From positions 3,651,001 through 3,715,000 of the forward strand of contig JAQPZY010001561.1 in assembly GCA_029931535.1 (NCBI GenBank): DNA of 64,000 nt, read 5' to 3'. Source of the DNA: Margaritifera margaritifera. Its lineage: Eukaryota; Mollusca; Bivalvia; Unionida; Margaritiferidae. A program made the translations under genes and the position numbers. Of this stretch, positions 56,901 through 63,817 are shown piece by piece. The notes below the pieces were generated by a model, which was not told where the DNA came from, did not search any database, and saw nothing but the letters and a program-made list of their open reading frames with translations. Each line of letters starts with the position of its first letter. Position 1 is the first letter of the stretch.

Positions 56901-58803
56901 TCAGTTAGAATGGTCATAAAATCTGTTTACAATGGCTTTGTATTCTCGAAACTTTTTGTATAGAAAGCTTAGTCTCTGTCTCAATATGGATACATTGATG
57001 TTCTGTAACTTCAATTAGAATAAAGGTACAATGATAAAACTAGCAAGACCTTAATAACTTGATTCCTCTATTAACAAGCCTTTCCATGGCGTAGATGTGC
57101 TTCAAGCAACATATCCTGTGTTCGGATTTTGATATTTACATTCAGGGAGTTTCGTGCTCATAACTTTTGAGAGAATAAGGTCTAAAATTACATTAAAATA
57201 AGGTCTAATATTACATTACAATAAGGTCTAAAATTACATTAAAAAGGTCTAAAATTACATTAAAAGAAGGTCTAACATTACCGTAAAATAGGCCCAAAAT
57301 TACATTAAAAATGGTCTAAAATTACATTAAAATAAGGTCTAAAATTACAGTAAAATAAGTCCTAAAATTACATTATAATTGGTCTAAAATTACATTAAAA
57401 TAAGGTCTAAAATTACAGAAAAAAGGCCTAAAATTACATTAAAAATTGTCTAAAATTACATTATAAAAGGTCTAAAATTACATTAAAATAAGGTCTAATA
57501 TTACATTAAAATAAGGTCTAATATTACATTAAAATACGGTCTAATATTACATTAAAATACGGTCTAATATTACATTAAATTAAGGTCTAAAATTACAGTA
57601 AAATAAGGCCTAAAATTACATTATAAATGGTCTAAAATTACATTAAAATAAGGTCTAAAATTACAGAAAAAAGGCCTAAAATTACATTAAAAATTGTCTA
57701 AAATTACATTATAAAAGGTCTAATATTACATTAAAATAAGGTCTAATATTACATTAAAATACGGTCTAAAATTACATTAAAATAAGGTCTAAAATTACAG
57801 TAAAATAAGTCCTAAAATTACATTATAATTGGTCTAAAATTACATTAAAATAAGGTCTAAAATTACAGAAAAAAGGCCTAAAATTACATTAAAAATTGTC
57901 TAAAATTACATTATAAAAGGTCTAAAATTACATTAAAATAAGGTCTAATATTACATTAAAATAAGGTCTAATATTACATTAAAATACGGTCTAATATTAC
58001 ATTAAATTAAGGTCTAAAATTACATTAAAATAAGGTCTAATATGACATTAAAAAAAGGTCTAAAATTACATTAAAATAAGGTCTAATATTACATTAAAAT
58101 AAGGTCTAATATTACATTAAAATAAGGTATAATATTACTTTAAAATAAGGTCCAAAAATTACCGTAAAATAAGGCCTAAAATTACATTAAAAATCTTCTA
58201 AAATTACATTTAAAAAAAGTCTCAAATTACATTAAATAAGGTCTATAATTACAATAAAATAAAGTCTAATATTACATTAGAATAAGGTCTAATATTACAA
58301 TAAAATAAGGTCTAAAATTACATTAACATAAGGTCTAAAATTACATTAAAATAAAGTCTAAAATTACATTAAAATAAGGTCTAAAATCACGTTAAAAGAA
58401 GGTCTAAAATTACATTAAAATAAGACCTCAAATTACATTAAATTAAATGGCTTGTTTTTCCAGGAACACTAAAATAGACACAAAAATAAGGCTTCAAATT
58501 ACATTAAATTAAATGGCTTGTATTTCCAAGAACGATAAAATAGACAGAACAAAAGCCAATGCATGCTTTATTAAGTCTGAGTGTGAAGTAGTCGTATGCA
58601 AGTGCTGTGTTTCAGCTGGTAAGCGAAACTCGGATAATGCTTACATGTTTTCATTGAAAAGAAACAAATGCAGGTAAGTATCCAATTTTTTTTAAAAAAT
58701 TAAAAAATATTTCTTATTTATTTTTACAGACGCAGAGGAAAGGAAAAGAAAGGAAGAAAGTGAAAAGACCTCTCAAATGGAGCAATCACCGAAAAAACAA
58801 TAA
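16559..58803 (+). CDS. PDE1: Calcium/calmodulin-dependent 3',5'-cyclic nucleotide phosphodiesterase (PDE1), 10 exons, 5' partial
   Basis: PDE1 enzymes hydrolyse cAMP and cGMP in the cytosol and are activated by calcium-calmodulin. Ten exons joined at GT-AG sites give one frame of 493 residues without a stop; intron phases agree at all nine junctions. Counting from exon 1, the catalytic residues are the general-acid His147 in HNLLH, metal ligands His151, His187, Asp188 and Asp294, and the nucleotide-binding Gln345. The spacings 147-187-294-345 equal those I recall for human PDE1B (223-263-370-421). The class signature HDYEHTGTTN is intact. The DEEDELSE and VRDWLALTFTR segments point to PDE1 rather than another PDE family. 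The start codon and calmodulin-binding exons were not found and are presumably upstream of the window. Confidence 0.95.
16742..17835 (+). other. PDE1 intron 1
   Basis: GTGCGT donor, TATTTCAG acceptor, phase 2. AT-rich sequence with no repeat or gene recognised. Confidence 0.85.
17836..17902 (+). CDS. PDE1: PDE1 exon 2
   Basis: Short 67-bp exon, acceptor TATTTCAG, donor CTTAAG/GTGAGT. After completing a split arginine codon it encodes IYRRLSSSTGLNVPPQLFLL followed by LK, the linker that in vertebrate PDE1 reads MYRK...LK just before the catalytic domain. It is too short to stand out as an open frame and is supported by frame continuity on both sides. Confidence 0.88.
18277..18572. repeat. 74-bp tandem repeat, 4 units
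   Basis: Four nearly identical units start CACGAGTTATATTCC at 18277, 18351, 18425 and 18499. They share CATCGTATTTGGGTTTTTTC and ACCAATGCGTGA. Only single-base differences are seen (TATATCAC/TATACCAC, GATATAAA/GACATAAA). Confidence 0.95.
18677..19829 (+). mobile_element. Mariner-like element, copy 2, with two inverted left ends
   Basis: Flanked by TA dinucleotides (18675-18676, 19830-19831). The left 265 bp (18677-18941) match copy 1's left end. The right 243 bp (about 19587-19829) are the reverse complement of that same left end, down to the CTGAGCAAAGA...CCGGGC stretch just inside the transposase N-terminus. The normal right end and the last third of the transposase are absent. The result is a composite or foldback element with arms of roughly 250 bp. 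Confidence 0.85.
18893..19586 (+). pseudogene. Mariner transposase pseudogene (copy 2, 3'-deleted)
   Basis: An ATG at 18893 opens MSRKRNNSTTEQRTYCKIRA, the N-terminal DNA-binding part, which ends at a TGA near 19004. A second frame (19043-19414) continues with RPLSGIDEQEVAALKGAI, KVCARWVWNLLTADQKQTR and IVTGNDKWIFF. The first catalytic block is altered (usual family form GDETW). The segments carrying the second and third catalytic aspartates are missing because the inverted left end replaces them. Confidence 0.85.
20115..20372 (+). CDS. PDE1: PDE1 exon 3 (start of catalytic domain, HNxxH motif)
   Basis: 258 bp, acceptor TTATTTTCAG, donor TTAGTG/GTGAGT, phase 0 at both ends. It opens the catalytic domain with HLDDWSFDVFSVD and carries LEQGYSKYKNPYHNLLHGAD, where the first histidine of HNLLH is the proton donor and the second is a metal ligand. 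Conservation to animal PDE1 is strong over the whole exon. Confidence 0.97.
20785..21575. repeat. 44-bp minisatellite, about 18 units
   Basis: Units share TTTAGTAGAGGCTCATGAT and GTATATGGTACTCTGTGTGA. Variants alternate GATCGTATATGG and GATAGTATATGG. The period is not a multiple of three, so no long frame forms. Confidence 0.93.
21690..22775. repeat. 54-bp minisatellite, about 20 units, with higher-order 270-bp period
   Basis: Units share GGAAGTCCTTGTAGGTATCT and ATCCATTTAGAATGCTGTAT. The 18-codon unit produces spurious frames (EDRKEVLVGIYPFRMLYI). A block of five units ending ATGATGTATATAGAGCAG repeats 270 bp apart (22381 and 22651), a higher-order duplication. Confidence 0.93.
23118..23715. 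repeat. 51-bp minisatellite, about 12 units, with higher-order 306-bp period
   Basis: Units share AATGTATACTTTTACATAGC and TAAGGGTCCAAGCAATCC. The 17-codon unit gives an uninterrupted 211-residue frame (NVYFYIAKGPSNPKSPK), which I judge non-coding. Marker variants (ITK, RNL, PESPT) recur in the same order six units later, showing that a six-unit block was duplicated. Confidence 0.93.
24381..24481 (+). CDS. PDE1: PDE1 exon 4 (HD metal-binding motif)
   Basis: 101 bp, acceptor TCATTTTCAG, donor ACAGG/GTAAGT. It encodes NWLSDLEVFATIFAALVHDY followed by EHTGTTNNFHIMT. HDYEHTGTTN is the class I phosphodiesterase signature (HDxxHxxxxN); its first His and Asp are metal ligands. The split last codon completes as glycine with exon 5. 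Confidence 0.97.
24838..25056 (+). mobile_element. tRNA-derived SINE, degraded copy
   Basis: About 220 bp matching the SINE at 30808: GATCTAAGGCGCTCGCCTTT, GAGTCTCGGCTCGACCAACG, GAGAAAGCTTGCCA and the tail TGCTGAAAAATGGCGTT. The A box is damaged (TGGAAGAGTGA against TGGCCGAGTGG) and the B box has GAGTTAGAGTC. Not a functional tRNA gene. Confidence 0.85.
25145..26140. repeat. 33-bp minisatellite, about 31 units
   Basis: Units share CTATCTTCTACACTCAACAC and CAATCAATTTCAG. A recurring short form lacks the CTTCTA segment. The 11-codon unit explains frames of about 90-150 residues (STLNTNQFQLS) that are not genes. Confidence 0.93.
27618..27898. repeat. Two (AT)n tracts
   Basis: Pure AT dinucleotide runs of about 55 bp and 90 bp separated by about 135 bp of unique sequence. 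Confidence 0.95.
28894..29019 (+). CDS. PDE1: PDE1 exon 5
   Basis: 126 bp, acceptor TTCTTTGCAG, donor ATACAG/GTACTT. It encodes SEIALLYNDRAVLENHH and LLKQEESNILSNLSKEEY, the segment that in PDE1 follows the HD motif (compare LYNDRSVLENHH in vertebrates). It begins and ends with split codons that match its neighbours. Confidence 0.96.
29289..29331. repeat. Perfect 14-bp stem-loop within a larger inverted repeat
   Basis: AGAAGTTGCGAATG and CATTCGCAACTTCT are separated by about 15 bases. A related CATTCGAACTTCTCGGTCAA lies about 130 bp upstream and CGGTCAA follows the stem, so the hairpin is probably what remains of a short inverted-repeat element. Confidence 0.65.
30808..31056 (+). mobile_element. 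tRNA-derived SINE with A and B boxes
   Basis: The head looks like a class II tRNA (leucine- or serine-like): A box TGGCCGAGTGG at 30817-30827, then TCTAAGGCGC, and B box GGATTCGAGTC at 30880-30890, the internal RNA polymerase III promoter. A tRNA-unrelated body (GCTTGCCAGTAGCTTCCCG, TATACTGGCCGCCATGTATA) and an A-rich end (AACAAAACCAAAAC) follow. The same body appears at 24838. No intact cloverleaf with a 3' pairing stem is seen, so it is a SINE and not a tRNA gene. Confidence 0.88.
31845..32055. repeat. 22-bp tandem repeat next to a splice acceptor
   Basis: About nine units of ATATTAAATATGATGCATGT. The array ends roughly 25 bases before the AG of PDE1 exon 6, so its last units may overlap the branch-point and polypyrimidine region. 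Confidence 0.93.
32082..32183 (+). CDS. PDE1: PDE1 exon 6
   Basis: 102 bp, acceptor TATATTTCAG, donor GAAAA/GTAAGC. It encodes DFRSLVIDMVLATDMSFHFT then QIKNMKNLLNMPE. In vertebrate PDE1 the same block reads LVIEMVLSTDMSGHFQQIK. The split codons (arginine before, asparagine after) fit the neighbouring exons. Confidence 0.96.
32600..33005. repeat. Diverged dispersed repeat, copy 2
   Basis: Same-direction partner of 15640-16012. Both start near an AAACTCC block, share GCACTATATAA and TCTAATAAA, and end near GTGGTTATCT. Divergence is heavy, so both copies are old. Confidence 0.6.
33540..34095. repeat. (GTAT)n tetranucleotide array plus a 55-bp duplication
   Basis: About 465 bp of GTAT repeats with scattered TTAT variants in the first 240 bp and pure repeats after. 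A segment with GTTATACGAC and CCTTAACACAATCGTGGCTA follows, present twice (about 34006 and 34050). A related piece (CAGCACAATCATAGCTATAT) lies near 62595. The long open frames (YVCM repeats and their complement) are simple-repeat artefacts. Confidence 0.95.
37098..37170. repeat. (TA)n tract
   Basis: About 36 TA dinucleotides without interruption. Confidence 0.95.
38911..39000. repeat. (AC)n followed by (AT)n
   Basis: A CA dinucleotide run passes directly into an AT run of about 60 bp. Confidence 0.95.
39574..39694 (+). CDS. PDE1: PDE1 exon 7 (second metal-site aspartate)
   Basis: 121 bp, acceptor CTTTTTCAG, donor CGACAG/GTAGTG. It encodes IDKPKALSLVLHCADISHPA then KDWELHKHWTELLLEEFF. The aspartate of LHCADISHP is the fourth protein ligand of the catalytic metal site. 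Phase 0 at the end, matching exon 8. Confidence 0.97.
40134..40220. mobile_element. Tiny 87-bp inverted-repeat element
   Basis: The left end AGTCTCGTTCAACCAGGCTC and the right end AGTCTGGTTGAACGAGACT pair as an imperfect inverted repeat of about 24 bp around a 40-bp centre. Termini are AGTCTC and GAGACT. No convincing target duplication is visible (flanks ATTTTTTCC and AATAACTTT). Confidence 0.7.
40555..40880. repeat. 29-bp tandem repeat, about 11 units
   Basis: Units share AAGCATAGTATCTATTACGG and TACATTAT. The array ends about 75 bp before the exon 8 acceptor. Confidence 0.93.
40955..41036 (+). CDS. PDE1: PDE1 exon 8
   Basis: 82 bp, acceptor TTAATTCCAG, donor AAACAG/GTGGGA. It encodes GDREKELGLPFSPLCDRKST then LVAESQT. 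The glutamine in ESQTGF, the last residues before the junction, is the invariant glutamine that fixes the purine ring in cyclic nucleotide phosphodiesterases. Confidence 0.97.
41037..41469 (+). other. PDE1 intron 8
   Basis: GTGGGA donor, TTTTTGACAG acceptor, phase 1. Unique AT-rich sequence, nothing recognised. Confidence 0.85.
41470..41838 (+). CDS. PDE1: PDE1 exon 9 (end of catalytic domain, Ser/Thr-rich tail)
   Basis: 369 bp, acceptor TTTTTGACAG, donor CAAAG/GTAAAG. It begins FIDFIVEPSFQVMGDMLEKI, the end of the catalytic domain. A low-complexity tail follows with repeated GSTPS/GASTPS units and many Ser-Pro and Thr-Pro pairs, possible phosphorylation sites by inference. It ends with KRPWNECLSKNKACWKERA, which matches the conserved PDE1 C-terminal motif (…W…I…NK..WKERA). 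Reading through the donor would add about nine residues before a stop at 41865, a possible alternative end. Confidence 0.96.
42614..46920 (+). repeat. Left inverted arm (4.3 kb)
   Basis: Landmarks shared with the right arm in reverse order include GGGAATTTAACATTAGTCCA, TAGGTTTAACATTGGGGTCC, AAATCCCTATCACTCT, CAAGTTTGGTTCACTTTGTT and GCGAGACATTGCTACACTGT. A module of about 170 bp (starting with the GTGAAAAA-CAGCGAGACATT segment) occurs at about 43835, 46130 and 46385. The arm is longer than its partner mainly because of the 34-bp array inside it. Confidence 0.88.
44331..45965. repeat. 34-bp minisatellite in the left arm, about 48 units
   Basis: Units share ATTTAAGGTTCACTATGGGA followed by ATGTAATATTAAAG or ATTAAATTTTAAAG. 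At the equivalent place in the right arm (about 51885-51950) only one or two diverged units remain (CCCATAGCGGATCTTAAATC, opposite strand), so the expansion happened in the left arm alone. Confidence 0.95.
46921..48185. other. Element core left of the polymerase, no gene seen
   Basis: AT-rich. Near 47560-47650 the phrase AAGCGAG...TCGAGT recurs a few times (short imperfect repeats). Immediately before 48186 there may be more polymerase N-terminus, but it is too degraded to call. Confidence 0.45.
48186..50288 (+). pseudogene. Family-B (protein-primed type) DNA polymerase pseudogene, Polinton-like, 3'-truncated
   Basis: Homology segments follow the order of Polinton-type PolB proteins in metazoans. 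An N-terminal region (48186-48600) is followed, after a frameshift near 48600, by a second frame to about 49025. Next is a cysteine-rich segment (about 49025-49225) with CCGC, CSTCGR and HVCP. An exonuclease region follows (49360-49870) with VCVAHRACHECI, FYHCRNC and Exo II GHNFSAYDDQF. A stop at 49708 and another near 49870 interrupt it. The last recognisable piece (about 50160-50286) contains IQHARNGGEK, which in intact relatives precedes the polymerase palm. The palm motifs are absent. The Exo I block has YSEC where relatives have DFEC. Confidence 0.82.
50289..51272. other. Element core right of the polymerase: simple repeats
   Basis: A GTAT tetranucleotide run (about 50470-50564) and a GT dinucleotide run (about 50880-50956) in AT-rich sequence. 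No trace of the missing polymerase palm domain was found on either strand. Confidence 0.6.
51273..53732 (-). repeat. Right inverted arm (2.5 kb)
   Basis: Reverse-complement partner of the left arm, with the same landmarks in reverse order, including three copies of the TGTCTCGCTG-containing module (about 51520, 51660 and 52450). It is shorter because the 34-bp array is not expanded here. Confidence 0.88.
51984..52150. repeat. 32-bp tandem repeat in the right arm, 5 units
   Basis: Units share CCGTAATGTTAAAATTCAAT and AGGTCCCATAAT. The left arm has the same segment once to twice on the other strand (near 44220-44290: TTGAATTTTAACATTACGGA), so this unit was amplified only in the right arm. Confidence 0.93.
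53733..57160. other. Intronic AT-rich sequence, no gene seen
   Basis: Contains a T-rich tract near 54139-54175, a 33-bp direct duplication at about 55418-55490 (TTAATGTGATTGATAAACGG twice) and the foldback at 55949. Open frames here are short and have no recognised family. Confidence 0.5.
55949..56110. mobile_element. 162-bp foldback element
   Basis: The left GTACTCGCTTATAAGTCGAG and right CTCGACTTGTACGCGAGTAC are inverted repeats, continuing inward with CCAACTGCAAACTGT and GCTGTTTGCAGTTTG, about 35 bp per arm with three or four mismatches. The centre of about 90 bp has no coding potential. Superfamily not assigned. Confidence 0.75.
57165..58445. repeat. 23-bp minisatellite, about 55 units, with higher-order structure
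   Basis: Units share AAGGTCTAAAATTACATTAA with AATATTACATT variants. A block of marker units (TTATAATTGGTCT, ACAGAAAAAAGGCC, AAAAATTGTCT, TTATAAAAGGTCT) recurs in the same order near 57370, 57610 and 57820, showing repeated block duplication. Confidence 0.95.
58429..58550. repeat. 66-bp direct duplication
   Basis: CAAATTACATTAAATTAAAT followed by GGCTTGT and AAAATAGACA occurs twice, 66 bp apart, at the right end of the 23-bp array. Confidence 0.85.
58730..58803 (+). CDS. PDE1: PDE1 exon 10 (C-terminal end and stop)
   Basis: 74 bp, acceptor TATTTTTACAG, completing a split aspartate codon from exon 9. It encodes AEERKRKEESEKTSQMEQSP then KKQ and TAA at 58801. The charged Lys/Glu-rich end resembles the short variable tails of PDE1 proteins. 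The support is matching phase, a good acceptor and an open frame to a stop. The 16.9-kb distance from exon 9 makes this the least certain exon. Confidence 0.78.
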
Positions 58804-59085
58804 AATCAATCACTATGTACATAGTTCTCCAATGTGATATATTGCATATTTATTCCTTTTCAATGCAATTCCACGTCGGAAAACAGGAAATTGAGACTGT
58901 GAGTACGTTTTAGGTCCACTTCGCATTTGTCTGAAATAAATGTCTAAATGAAAGTATAGAATATGAATCAAAAGAGAATGTGCGGAAGAAGAGAGGAAAT
59001 ATTGCAGAGTACTGATACCATTCCTAGGTTTTATCTGGGGATTAAACAATCATATTTACTTCATAAAAATGAGTTCATTGTTTCC

Positions 59086-59149
<64 letters not shown>

Positions 59150-59290
59150 ACATATATATGTGTGTGTGTATGTGTGTGTGATCGTTTACTCCCGCGGAAT
59201 TTACCTATAACTGTAAAACCCACATCCAAGTTAGTTCAGTGTACGTATCAACATATCGTTTTCCCAATACACTTGAGATCTTATTTCTGT
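58804..59290 (+). other. Probable PDE1 3' untranslated region with (TA)n
   Basis: Follows the TAA stop. A TA tract leading into TG repeats covers about 59086-59180. The true 3' end is not determined. Confidence 0.5.
58935..58940 (+). terminator. Candidate polyadenylation signal AATAAA
   Basis: AATAAA 132 bases after the stop codon, in the right strand and place for the PDE1 transcript. Other AATAAA hexamers downstream (59524, 60474, 62905) would allow longer 3' ends. Confidence 0.4.
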
Positions 59291-59443
59291 TGGAAGCAAT
59301 CTTTTCCACGTCAGAAATTCGTATTACTATTGGAAGCAATCTTTTACACGTCGGAAATTCGTATTACTATTGGAAGCAATCTTTTCCATGTTGGAAATTT
59401 GTATTACTATTGGAAACAATCTTGTCCACGTCGGAAATTCATT
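59290..59443. repeat. 41-bp tandem repeat, 4 units
   Basis: Units share TTGGAAGCAATCTTTTCCAC and GAAATTCGTATTACTAT. Confidence 0.92.
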
Positions 59444-59561
59444 GCTTAAAGAAATGGAATCGTTCAAAATCTCAAACCAAATTGTTATAGAACATCGTGC
59501 AACTCAGTCCAATAAGGCAGATCAATAAAGTACAAAATGATTTATCCATGAAATGAAAATT

Positions 59562-60190
59562 TATGGCTAGGAATACTTTCAATTTGACACCAAAGGCTTG
59601 TCAATACGGTTAGGAATACTTACTGTGTGACACTAAAGGCTTGTTAATACGGTTAGGAATACTTACAATGTGACACCAGAGACTTGTCGATACGGTTAGG
59701 AATACTTACAATGTGACACCTAAGGCGTGTCGATACGGTTATACGGTTAGCAATACTTACAATGTGACAATACGGTTAGGAATACTTACAATTTGACACC
59801 AAAGGCTTGTCAATACGGTCGGAATACTTACAATGTGACACCAAAGGCTTGTCAATACGGTTGAAATATTTACAATGTGACACCAAAGGCTTGTCAATAC
59901 GGTTAGGAATACTTACCATGTGACACCAAAGGCTTGTCAATACGATTAGGAATACTTACCATGTGACACCAAAGGCTTGTCAATACGATTAGGAATACTT
60001 ACAATGTGACACCAAAGGCTTGTCAATACGGTTGAAATATTTACAATGTGACACCAAAGGCTTGTCAATACGGTTGAAATATTTACAATGTGACACCAAA
60101 GGCTTGTCAATACGGTTAGGAATACTCACCATGTGACACCAAAGGCTTGTCAATATGATTAGGAATAATGACAATGTGACACCAAAGACT
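59562..60190. repeat. 43-bp minisatellite, about 14 units
   Basis: Units share ATACTTACAATGTGACACCA and AAGGCTTGTCAATACGGTTA. Some units have GTTGAAATATT in place of GTTAGGAATACT, and one is truncated near 59740-59775. Confidence 0.93.
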
Positions 60191-60838
60191 TGTGCAAATA
60201 AGTTTTAGGATCTAACCAAATGTATAATCAAATTTGTAGTGTTGCCATGTTACAAGAAGAAATGGGTATAACTATGTTAATGCTCTGCAGTTATTATGCA
60301 TATTCAGGGTAATAAGTGTAGCCGACAGAGGGCGTTGTTTAAAGTGAAAAAGTCATAGTTTTCTGTTATTCCTGTACATACATTTTGGCAATGAGTAATT
60401 AACATTGTCAAAGGCAAATGAAAAATCAGTAGCAGGACACACAACGGTTGAAATCCTGAGTTGTCTTACATGAAATAAAGTCTAAAAGATGTAATAGTTG
60501 CAATTTTGGAGCCTGTCATCAAGTAAAACTTCTTTTGATGTAAATGTAGATGAACCAATATAAAATATTGTTAGAATGCATTCGTAAATTTTGTAGATTG
60601 TATAAAACAGTTTCCTTTAGCTTCCAGCATTAGTAACAACATAGTATTATAGAATGTTATTACCAAATTGTAAACAGCAATGTATGGACTTCTACAGAAC
60701 TCGTCTCCAGCCTTACGACAGAATGCCATCACATATATCAGCTATGGAGCAATATATGTCCAAATTATTCATTAAAGGTAAAAAGGTAAATGAGAAATAT
60801 TAGTAAGATCTCATTCAGTTGCTCTCTCAAAGGAAAAA

Positions 60839-60899
<61 letters not shown>

Positions 60900-61120
60900 A
60901 CAGCAGTTGAGGTAAAGGACAACAACTTCCAGAATTTATTATAATTATTATTATTATTATTTCGAGGAAATCGCGTTGCTGTGATATCTTTGTCCAGTTA
61001 ATGAATGTATTCTTTAAGTGCACGTATATTAGTCATGAATTGTGTTTGCTATTAAATCTGGCATCACATCTTAAATATTGAGGTTAGAATCCTGCAAGAT
61101 ATTTAGCTTGATAATTTGCA
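60191..61120. other. AT-rich, no gene seen, with (AT)n
   Basis: An AT dinucleotide tract at about 60840-60896 and a short TTA run near 60945. No coding segment recognised. Confidence 0.5.
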
Positions 61121-61124
61121 AGAT

Positions 61125-61312
61125 ATGCGGGAGACCATGGCCCGTACCCTGTCATTGCGGGAGATCATGACCCATACCCAATCATTGCGGGAGGTCATGG
61201 CCTGTATCCTGCCATTGCGGGAGATTGTGGCCCGTACCCTGTCATTACAGGAAGTCATGGCCTGTACCCTGCCAGTGCGAGAGATTATGGCCCGTACCCT
61301 GTCATTTCTTTA
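61125..61312. repeat. 30-bp tandem repeat, 6 units
   Basis: Units share GGGAGATCATGGCCCGTACC and CTGTCATTGC. The 10-codon unit creates a 66-residue frame (LREVMACTLP) that I judge non-coding. Confidence 0.92.
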
Positions 61313-63730
61313 TTAAAAAAGCTTCTATGGGTGGCTAAATTCGGCGTGCTCATTCTTTAAAACAATGTAACTTTCCTTATTACTAATTATTAATATTTAT
61401 TCATCATACACCATCACTTGTTTCATTAGATGTATAGCGTTGACAGAATTGCAAAATGGGAAAACAAGAGACAAAGAAAGAACATCACTACTATTTCAAA
61501 ATGACCGCTAAAACAAAGACACCGCTTTCGAGAGTATGACTTGACCACTGCAATCGTCCAGAATCCACAATGTAGTTAGAGTATGACCTGACCACTGTAA
61601 TTGTCCAGAATCCACAATGTAGCTAGAGTGTACGCGAAGTTTTCAGTCAGATAATATCGGTTCTGCCCTTATAACCGGATGATCATGTCCCAAGATAGGA
61701 AAATTACAGGTTTTATTCAGATCAGTTCACAACTGACCAATCAAACGTCAGATTGACTTAGTCAAACAACTGACCAATCAAATGTTAGAAGTTTAGCTGA
61801 GTCTGGGTTTGTGTGAAAGTTTTACAGTCTGCAGGGAGACCTAAAATTTGTAAAAAGGGAATATATTTGGGAAATACACCACTGTTCATGCGAAATCTCG
61901 AGAAAGCTCTGTATTAGGGATACTATGTTCAATAGAATGGTCTTCCAATAAACGAAGATTCAACACATTAGCAGCTAAGTGTATATTTACTGGTATGGCT
62001 TGTTACCGAACAATTTCAATGGAGACTTCTATCCCCTGTGCTAGTATACTACTTCATATCTAGGTTAGTGTATGTTTGTTTACAATGGATATTACGCACA
62101 CCTTCACATATACATGCATTCGGAAAATCTACTATGGGAAATAAATATTTGTCCGTAAAAATAAGATATATTCCGAATGGTCCAATTAAGTCAACTGACG
62201 ATGAAAACATATTCTCTGCACATCGAAATATATTTTTTTTTAAAAAAAAAAAAAGAATAAAAACAAGGGCAAAGGCACGAAAAAGTATGTATAATTTTTG
62301 AAATTTTATCAATGCAGGTTTGAAGTTAATATTGAGATTGCTTCTCCTCCTCTTCGTACGTTCAATTTCAATACGATAAATCTGAGTAAAGCATACTTGA
62401 ACCCATAAATCCCCAGATTATAAACCAGATGTCACATTTTTATCTTTGAAAAAAGGTTTTCAAAATAGTAAACCTGCATGTATATTAGAGTTCAAACGGC
62501 TCTAGCATACAAGGTTATAAATGTGTATTGTATACAACACAGGGTAGTTTGTAAATATGTAATAAGTATGTATGCATAGGGATTAACGGCACATCAGCAC
62601 AATCATAGCTATATAGTGCTGAGTGCAAATATGTAATCACTTACAAGTCGCACCTTGTTTATGTATAAAGTTCCAGTTTAACAGTTTATGTATTTGAAAT
62701 GAGATGACGATGTATGTATGTTATTATTCATTACAGCCAAGTAGTTGAGGGTAATACTCAAACCAAGCTATACTTTATTCTTACTATGCATTACCAATTA
62801 TACTGATGTATATTATTTCGCATTGATAAAATTGTTTTCAAATTTGTTTTTCATTACTTGTCAGCCTGTTTCGTTTTTGTTACGACTTTACTTATCCAAA
62901 GATCAATAAAGTGATTGACAACCCACGCGTGTCATCTTGAGTTACTTTTAAGGAAACTGCGCCATCTTGTATGAGATTGAACCAGCCATTATATAGGTAT
63001 TCCCACTCAGAGTTATGTAGGTACTTCATTTAGAACTGTATTTTAAAGATGTAGCCTACGTGAAAAGACATTTCTTCAATAATTACTTAGGCATAACAGG
63101 GGCGGATAGGAATGAAGGGGCGGTGGCTGAGTCCGCGCTTCCATCCCCCGAAAAGTGAGCGCGAAGCAACCGGGAACTTTCCAACAGTTAGTTTTCTTTA
63201 CAGTTCGATGGTTATAACTATGCCCAGGAAACGCTTAAAATATAGGAGCTTCCGCGGGCTTCGCAGCCTGGGCCCTCACTAGGATTTCCGTCACACAAAT
63301 ATCAAAAGCTAAAAAAAAAAAAATGTATCGGCTTTTTTATCATTTGCAGAGTTATTAATCTTCTCAGAGATGAACACCAGAAGTAAGGCCTAGCTGTGTA
63401 CTCTCGAAACCAAATCAAACCCCAACCTTTTAGATATCAAAATAAAGAAAATTGTAGGTTCATTGAATATCACCATAGCTATACACATTCTTTTTTATAA
63501 CCAGGATTACCAGTTCGCTGGTCTTAGGCCTAGACTGGCAAAGCCAATATCATAGGCTGGTAACTAGTCAAATCTCTGTCTCCCGATCATGAATGGCCTG
63601 TATAGTGACCTTTCAGTGAAAAATTGCACTGTGAAACAAACAGTACGTTCATATGTATTGGGCGTTTAACAAAAACGTCTTATAAACATCAACGCAGACT
63701 CTTCAGTACTGTTAAAGTCGTGCACTTTTG
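61313..63730. other. Downstream sequence, no gene seen
   Basis: Contains a 47-bp direct duplication (GTCCAGAATCCACAATGTAG at about 61557 and 61604). A GC-rich patch at 63097-63290 begins CAGGGGCGGATAGG, resembling one end of a hAT-type element without a matching second end. Confidence 0.45.

Positions 63731-63814
<84 letters not shown>
63731..63814. repeat. (CT)n microsatellite
   Basis: About 40 CT dinucleotides without interruption. Confidence 0.95.

Positions 63815-63817
<3 letters not shown>

Larger units (their letters stand above)
41839..58729 (+). other. PDE1 intron 9 (16.9 kb)
   Basis: GTAAAG donor, TATTTTTACAG acceptor, phase 1. Two thirds of it is the 11.1-kb long-inverted-arm element. 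The rest holds an AT-rich stretch without recognised genes (53733-57160), a foldback at 55949 and a 23-bp array. No further PDE1 exon was recognised, though a short one could be missed. Confidence 0.75.
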
